In this document: piece after piece, positions 60,357-64,000 of the stretch
Numbering within the stretch: the first letter of the stretch is position 1
How the letters are laid out: every line of letters begins with the position of its first letter
NCBI GenBank assembly: GCA_943330455.2
Contig: CALQHT020000001.1
Coordinates: 1 to 64,000 of the forward strand
Direction of reading: 5' to 3'
Length of the DNA stretch: 64,000 bases
From: Nitrosovibrio sp. Nv4
Lineage (GTDB): Bacteria; Pseudomonadota; Alphaproteobacteria; Acetobacterales; Acetobacteraceae
Position numbers and translations under genes: made by a program
The notes under the pieces: generated by a model
What the model was told of the DNA's origin: nothing
The model's database searches: none
Seen by the model: only the letters and a program-made list of their open reading frames with translations

Positions 60357-61519
60357 GGCACGACCTCCCGCATGACGCGCGCGACCAGGTCGGCCAGACG
60401 CGCGTAGTCTTCCGGCTCATTGTAAGCAAAAGCCGACAGGCGTAGCCAGACCGCCCCCTCGAACAGGAACACCGGGGCGTCGGTGCCGGCCTCCAGCAGG
60501 CGGTCACGCAGGGTTTGCGCCACCGAATCCGACACCGGAACCGGCAACCGCACCACGCCCATGGCACCGGCCAGGTCGCCTGACGCGCCGACCTCGGTGT
60601 TCAGGCGACGAGCGAGCATCCCGCTCGCAACCGCGGCCAGGGCGATATTCCGCGCCCTCAGGGCCTTCCCACCGAGTTGCTGGTGGAACTCGATCGCATC
60701 GGGCACCGACAGTGCGCCCGACGGATCGCGGGTGCCGGTCCAGTCGAACTCGGTCAGGAACCCCTTCCCAAGGCCGTGAGAAATCACCGTCGGATGCAAG
60801 TCCTGTTGCCGGTCCGGGGATGCCCACAGAAACGCCACCCCCTTCGGCGCGCACAGCCATTTATGGCAGTTGCCGGTGTACCAATCCGCGCCGGTTGCCG
60901 GTACGTCCAGGTCCAGATGGCCCGGCGCATGTGCCCCATCCACCAGCACGGGCACGTCGGCCGCATGGCAGACCGCGGTGATGCGCGACAGCGGCAACAC
61001 CAGGGCGCTGGCCGAAGTAATGTGGTCGATCACCGCCAGTCTGGTCCGTACCGTCAGGCCGGCCGCCACCGAGGCGACAATCCCATCCGCGTCGGGCGCC
61101 GGAAACGGCACCGCGACCTCCGTCATACGGGCGCCCGAACGCTCGGTCACGAAACGCACGGTGTTGCGCACGGCGTTGTAGCCGTGGGTCAGGACCAGGA
61201 CCTCATCGCCTGGTTCCAAGCGCAAGGAGCGCAGCACCGCGTTGCATCCGGCCGTCGCGTTGTCGACGAAGCCGAGATCCTTGCCCTCCGCACCCAGGAA
61301 GCTGGCCAGGCAGTCTGCCGCCTCCCGCAGCGCATCGGGCAGGATGGACCGCATGAAGCGGCTTGGCTGCGCTTCCATGCGTGCCCGCCATTCCTGTTGG
61401 GCGGCCAGCACCTGCAGGGGCGTGGCACCGAACGATCCGTGGTTCACCGTCAGGAAGTCGGGATCAAGTCGCCACGCGGACCTCACCGCTCGGCCTAACG
61501 GCAGCGGCAACACTGTCAT
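60353..61519 (-). CDS. Class V aminotransferase-fold PLP enzyme, isopenicillin N epimerase-like
   Basis: 388 residues from ATG 61519 (the frame extends to a TTG at 61567). FLTVNHGSFGATPLQVLAAQQEWRARMEAQPSRFMRS is the CefD-like opening; the PLP lysine is in TGNCHKWLCAPKG, and VLVDGAHAPG holds the pyridine-binding Asp. Family members include isopenicillin N epimerase, ergothioneine lyase (EgtE) and cysteine desulfurases; the CHKW context suits CefD/EgtE. Coupled by ATGA to the SsuD-like gene, so a sulfur-containing substrate is attractive but unproven. Confidence 0.87.
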   Translation of the reverse strand: MTVLPLPLGRAVRSAWRLDPDFLTVNHGSFGATPLQVLAAQQEWRARMEAQPSRFMRSILPDALREAADCLASFLGAEGKDLGFVDNATAGCNAVLRSLRLEPGDEVLVLTHGYNAVRNTVRFVTERSGARMTEVAVPFPAPDADGIVASVAAGLTVRTRLAVIDHITSASALVLPLSRITAVCHAADVPVLVDGAHAPGHLDLDVPATGADWYTGNCHKWLCAPKGVAFLWASPDRQQDLHPTVISHGLGKGFLTEFDWTGTRDPSGALSVPDAIEFHQQLGGKALRARNIALAAVASGMLARRLNTEVGASGDLAGAMGVVRLPVPVSDSVAQTLRDRLLEAGTDAPVFLFEGAVWLRLSAFAYNEPEDYARLADLVARVMREVVP

Positions 61520-61786
61520 GACAGGGATCGCATGTGGGTCAGGTTCCCTTGGCGGCAGGGTGGACAAGATCGCGGTGGATCTCGCGATGATAGGCGGTCA
61601 GACCGCTTCCGCCAGTGCCAATTTGACGTCGGTTCGGAGCGGTTCGCCGACCTGGGTGCGGCCGATGGACAGACCGCCCAGGAACCCGCCATGCTATGGC
61701 CCAACAATGCACATGCGGCGAGCCCGTTACGGGTGCGCCGTCATTGAAACCATAACCAGGGCAACCTGGAAGCCGGGAGAAAACGC

Positions 61787-62890
61787 ATGACACGCATCAT
61801 GCCCGACGCGATTCGACACGACCGGCCGGCGGTCGCCGCTGCGACATCGGGGGCTCGCGCCATAAGGGCGGCATCGCGCCTTTGCCTTGCGTTGCTCGCG
61901 TTGGCCGGCACCGCGAAGGCCGCCGAAATGGACCCGAAGCTCGTGGAAGCGGCGCAAAAGGAAGGCACCGTCGTCTGGTATAGCGGCATGATCGTGAACC
62001 AGATCCTCCGCCCCATGGTGGAGGCATTCGAGAAGAAATACCCCGGCATCAAGGTCCAATATTCGCGCGCCAGCGGGAACGACAACGCGCTGAAGATCAT
62101 CAACGAAGCCCGCGCTCGCCGGCCTCTGGCGGACATGGTCGACGGATCGACCGCGTTCAACGCGTTGCTGGACACGGGCCTGATTGCGGAATACCGGGCC
62201 GTGGAATCCGCCCGCTACCCAGCCGACAGGAAGGACCCGAAAGGGCTCTGGGTCTCCCCCAATGTCTATTACTACACCGCGGCCTACAACACGGACCTGG
62301 TGAAGGCGGCCGAGGCGCCGCAGACCTACGACGATCTGCTGGACCCGAAATGGAAGGGCAAGATCGCCTGGACCTACGACCTGACCGTCGGAGGCCCGCC
62401 CGGCTTCATCCACAACATCCTGACCATCAAGGGCCAGGAAAAGGGGATGGCGTATCTGCGAGAGTTCGCCAAGCAGCAGCCTGCGGTGATCCCGGCCGCC
62501 CAACGCGTCGTGCTGGATAAGGCGATCGCCGGTGAATACCCGATCGCACTGATGACGCTCAGCTACCATTCGACCATCAGCGCGGCCAAGGGTGCCCCGA
62601 TCCAGTGGCTGAAAATGCCGCCGATGATCATGTCGGTGAACACGCTCAGTATCCTGAAAGGCGCCCCGCACCCCAACGCCGCCCGCCTGCTGACGGAGTT
62701 CACCCTGTCTCGCGAAGGACAGGAGATCATGGCGGCAAACGACTACATGCCCGCTGACCCAGAGGTCCCGATCAAGGACCCCGGCCTGCAACCGGAACAC
62801 GGCAAATTCACCATCACCGTCGTTCCTCCGGAACAACAGAAGGCCGAACTGCCGAAATGGATCGCGATCTATAACGAGCTGTTCAAGTGA
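61787..62890 (+). CDS. ABC transporter substrate-binding protein, Fe3+/spermidine type
   Basis: 367 residues with an N-terminal signal (ASRLCLALLALAGTAKA). Family 1 features: VVWYSGMIVNQILRPMVEAFEKKYPGIKVQYSRASG, TAAYNTDLVKAAEAPQTYDDLLDPKWKGKIAW and RLLTEFTLSREGQEIMAANDYMPADPEV. GGGAGAA precedes ATG. It overlaps the permease gene by GTGA. Iron, polyamine, phosphonate or 2-aminoethylphosphonate are typical ligands of the group. Confidence 0.92.
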   Translation: MTRIMPDAIRHDRPAVAAATSGARAIRAASRLCLALLALAGTAKAAEMDPKLVEAAQKEGTVVWYSGMIVNQILRPMVEAFEKKYPGIKVQYSRASGNDNALKIINEARARRPLADMVDGSTAFNALLDTGLIAEYRAVESARYPADRKDPKGLWVSPNVYYYTAAYNTDLVKAAEAPQTYDDLLDPKWKGKIAWTYDLTVGGPPGFIHNILTIKGQEKGMAYLREFAKQQPAVIPAAQRVVLDKAIAGEYPIALMTLSYHSTISAAKGAPIQWLKMPPMIMSVNTLSILKGAPHPNAARLLTEFTLSREGQEIMAANDYMPADPEVPIKDPGLQPEHGKFTITVVPPEQQKAELPKWIAIYNELFK

Positions 62891-64000
62891 GTGCATCCTC
62901 CACGGTGGCGGAGCGGGCACAAGCCGCCCGACCCGCGCCGTGGCTGAACTGGCTGCGCCAGGACCCTCGACGGTTGATCGCGTTCCTGGTTGGCATCGTG
63001 CTGACGGTGCTGATGGTGCCGCCGCTGTGGATGCTGGTGCTGGACAGCGTCACGACCCAGGACGCGATCGGGGAGATCACCGGCTTTACGTTTGGCCATT
63101 TCGCCAAGCTGGGGACGGAAAAGAACGCGCTGATCAGCCTGTGGAACAGCCTGGTCTTCGCGGCGGGAAGCACGGTGCTGTCCCTGCTGCTGGGCGGCGT
63201 GCTGGCATGGCTGGTGGAGCGGACCAATGCGCCCCTGAAGGTGCTGGCCTATCTGGCCACCATCATATCCATGGGCACGCCCTATATCCTGCACGTCATC
63301 GCGTGGCTGTTCCTGCTGGGCAAGGTCGGGCCGCTGAACGATGCCTATCGGATGGTCACCGGATCTCCCGACGCTCTGTTCAACGTCAATTCCATGGCCG
63401 GGATGGTGCTGATCGAGGGATTCCTGTGGTCGCCGCTGGTCTTCCTGCTGCTGGGCGCCACCTTCCGCGCCGCCAATGCCGACATGGAAGAAGCCGCGCG
63501 CATGAGCGGGGCCACCGTCTATGACACGTTGCGGCGGATTTCTTTGCCTCTGGCGATGCCGGCGATCCTGGCTTTGGCGCTGTTCGTCTTCATCCGCGCC
63601 ATCGGCGGATTCGAGGTGCCGGCCCTGGTCGGCATGCCCGCCCGCATCTACGTGCTGACCACGGATGTGTATCAGGCAACGATCGTGGTGCCCCCCGATC
63701 TTGGCTACGCCGCCGCGTTTTCCATCGTGATGGTGCTGATTGTCGTGGTGTTGCTCTATTTCTACGGGCGGCTGTCGAAAAGCGCCGAGAAATATCATTC
63801 CGTCACCGGCAAGGGTTATCGGCCGCGCCCGTTCGACCTGGGCCGCGGCCGCTGGATCGCCGGCGCCGTCATCATCGTGAACTTCATGATCGTGCTGGTG
63901 CTGCCGCTGATCACCTTGCTGTGGATGGCGCTGCTGCCCTTTGTGCAGGGATTCAGCACCAAGGCGCTGGCCACACTCAGCCTGCACAATTTCACGACGG
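62887..64000 (+). CDS. ABC transporter permease, Fe3+/spermidine type (partial)
   Basis: Starts at GTG 62887, overlapping the binding-protein stop, and stays open for 371 codons to the window end. First membrane segment is at about 33-53 (LIAFLVGIVLTVLMVPPLWML). The permease EAA loop, MEEAARMSGATVYDTLRRISLP from about residue 200, contacts an ATPase, which should lie beyond the window. The protein appears to be the fused two-module FbpB type, since a second set of membrane segments begins near residue 320 (WIAGAVIIVNFMIVLVLPLITLLW). Confidence 0.92.
   Translation, partial: MSASSTVAERAQAARPAPWLNWLRQDPRRLIAFLVGIVLTVLMVPPLWMLVLDSVTTQDAIGEITGFTFGHFAKLGTEKNALISLWNSLVFAAGSTVLSLLLGGVLAWLVERTNAPLKVLAYLATIISMGTPYILHVIAWLFLLGKVGPLNDAYRMVTGSPDALFNVNSMAGMVLIEGFLWSPLVFLLLGATFRAANADMEEAARMSGATVYDTLRRISLPLAMPAILALALFVFIRAIGGFEVPALVGMPARIYVLTTDVYQATIVVPPDLGYAAAFSIVMVLIVVVLLYFYGRLSKSAEKYHSVTGKGYRPRPFDLGRGRWIAGAVIIVNFMIVLVLPLITLLWMALLPFVQGFSTKALATLSLHNFTT

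Overview
The window is one continuous stretch of high-GC bacterial chromosome with dense, mostly short-spaced operons. Several things point to an alphaproteobacterium, most likely Acetobacteraceae/Rhodospirillales: the order trpG-trpD-trpC-moaC-moeA-lexA, a GAAC-N7-GAAC type SOS box in front of lexA, the style of the proteins (DevABC exporter, UvrB, PrfC) and a tRNA-Phe with encoded CCA. The family assignment is inference from sequence recognition; no search was run. No prophage, integrase, transposase, CRISPR array or rRNA was seen.

Layout. 0-2 kb: a cupin dioxygenase and a TauD-type dioxygenase in one operon, then 1 kb without genes that carries a palindromic repeat. 2.9-8.3 kb (minus strand): a CoA-thioester catabolic operon (acyl-CoA ligase, cyclase/formamidase-like hydrolase, two thiolase-like proteins lacking the catalytic cysteine, a DUF35 OB-fold protein). 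It is divergent from a TetR regulator, which is followed by glyoxalase/epimerase, sulfurtransferase, alpha/beta hydrolase and SDR genes to 12.3 kb. 12.4-15.4 kb: host-attachment-type protein, tRNA-Phe, uvrB. 15.5-20.0 kb (minus): TetR plus a DevBCA-type ABC exporter and an acyltransferase, all overlapping by 4 bases or nearly abutting. 20.5-24.7 kb: a MurF-alanine racemase fusion and prfC. 24.7-33.4 kb: MaoC hydratase, AhpD/CMD-like protein, NIPSNAP protein, a ThDP enzyme, three MFS transporters (two of them a tandem duplicate), a small lipoprotein and an MBL-fold protein. 33.4-43.1 kb: hybrid histidine kinase, EamA transporter, a Tat-type alpha/beta hydrolase without its nucleophile, a secreted protein, an LLM monooxygenase, a nitroreductase and a patatin-like lipoprotein. 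43.3-48.4 kb: tryptophan, molybdenum cofactor and SOS genes. 48.6-52.1 kb: an MCP with a C-terminal PilZ domain behind a secreted NHL propeller. 52.2-64 kb: solute-binding proteins and uptake genes, a second TauD enzyme, two LLM monooxygenases, an alpha/beta hydrolase plus SnoaL-like pair, Uma2, PaiB, a class V aminotransferase and the start of a Fe3+/spermidine-type ABC transporter that runs off the window end.

How it fits together. Most of the window is accessory small-molecule catabolism and transport (oxygenases, CoA chemistry, MFS/ABC uptake) placed around a few housekeeping genes (uvrB, prfC, trpGDC, moaC, moeA, lexA, tRNA-Phe). ATGA/GTGA start-stop overlaps recur in almost every operon, suggesting widespread translational coupling. 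The most notable items are the MurF-Alr fusion, the cysteine-less thiolase pair with a zinc-less DUF35 partner, a TetR gene whose promoter holds a perfect operator-like palindrome and appears leaderless, and a hairpin that appears to mask the ribosome binding site of the NHL-propeller gene.
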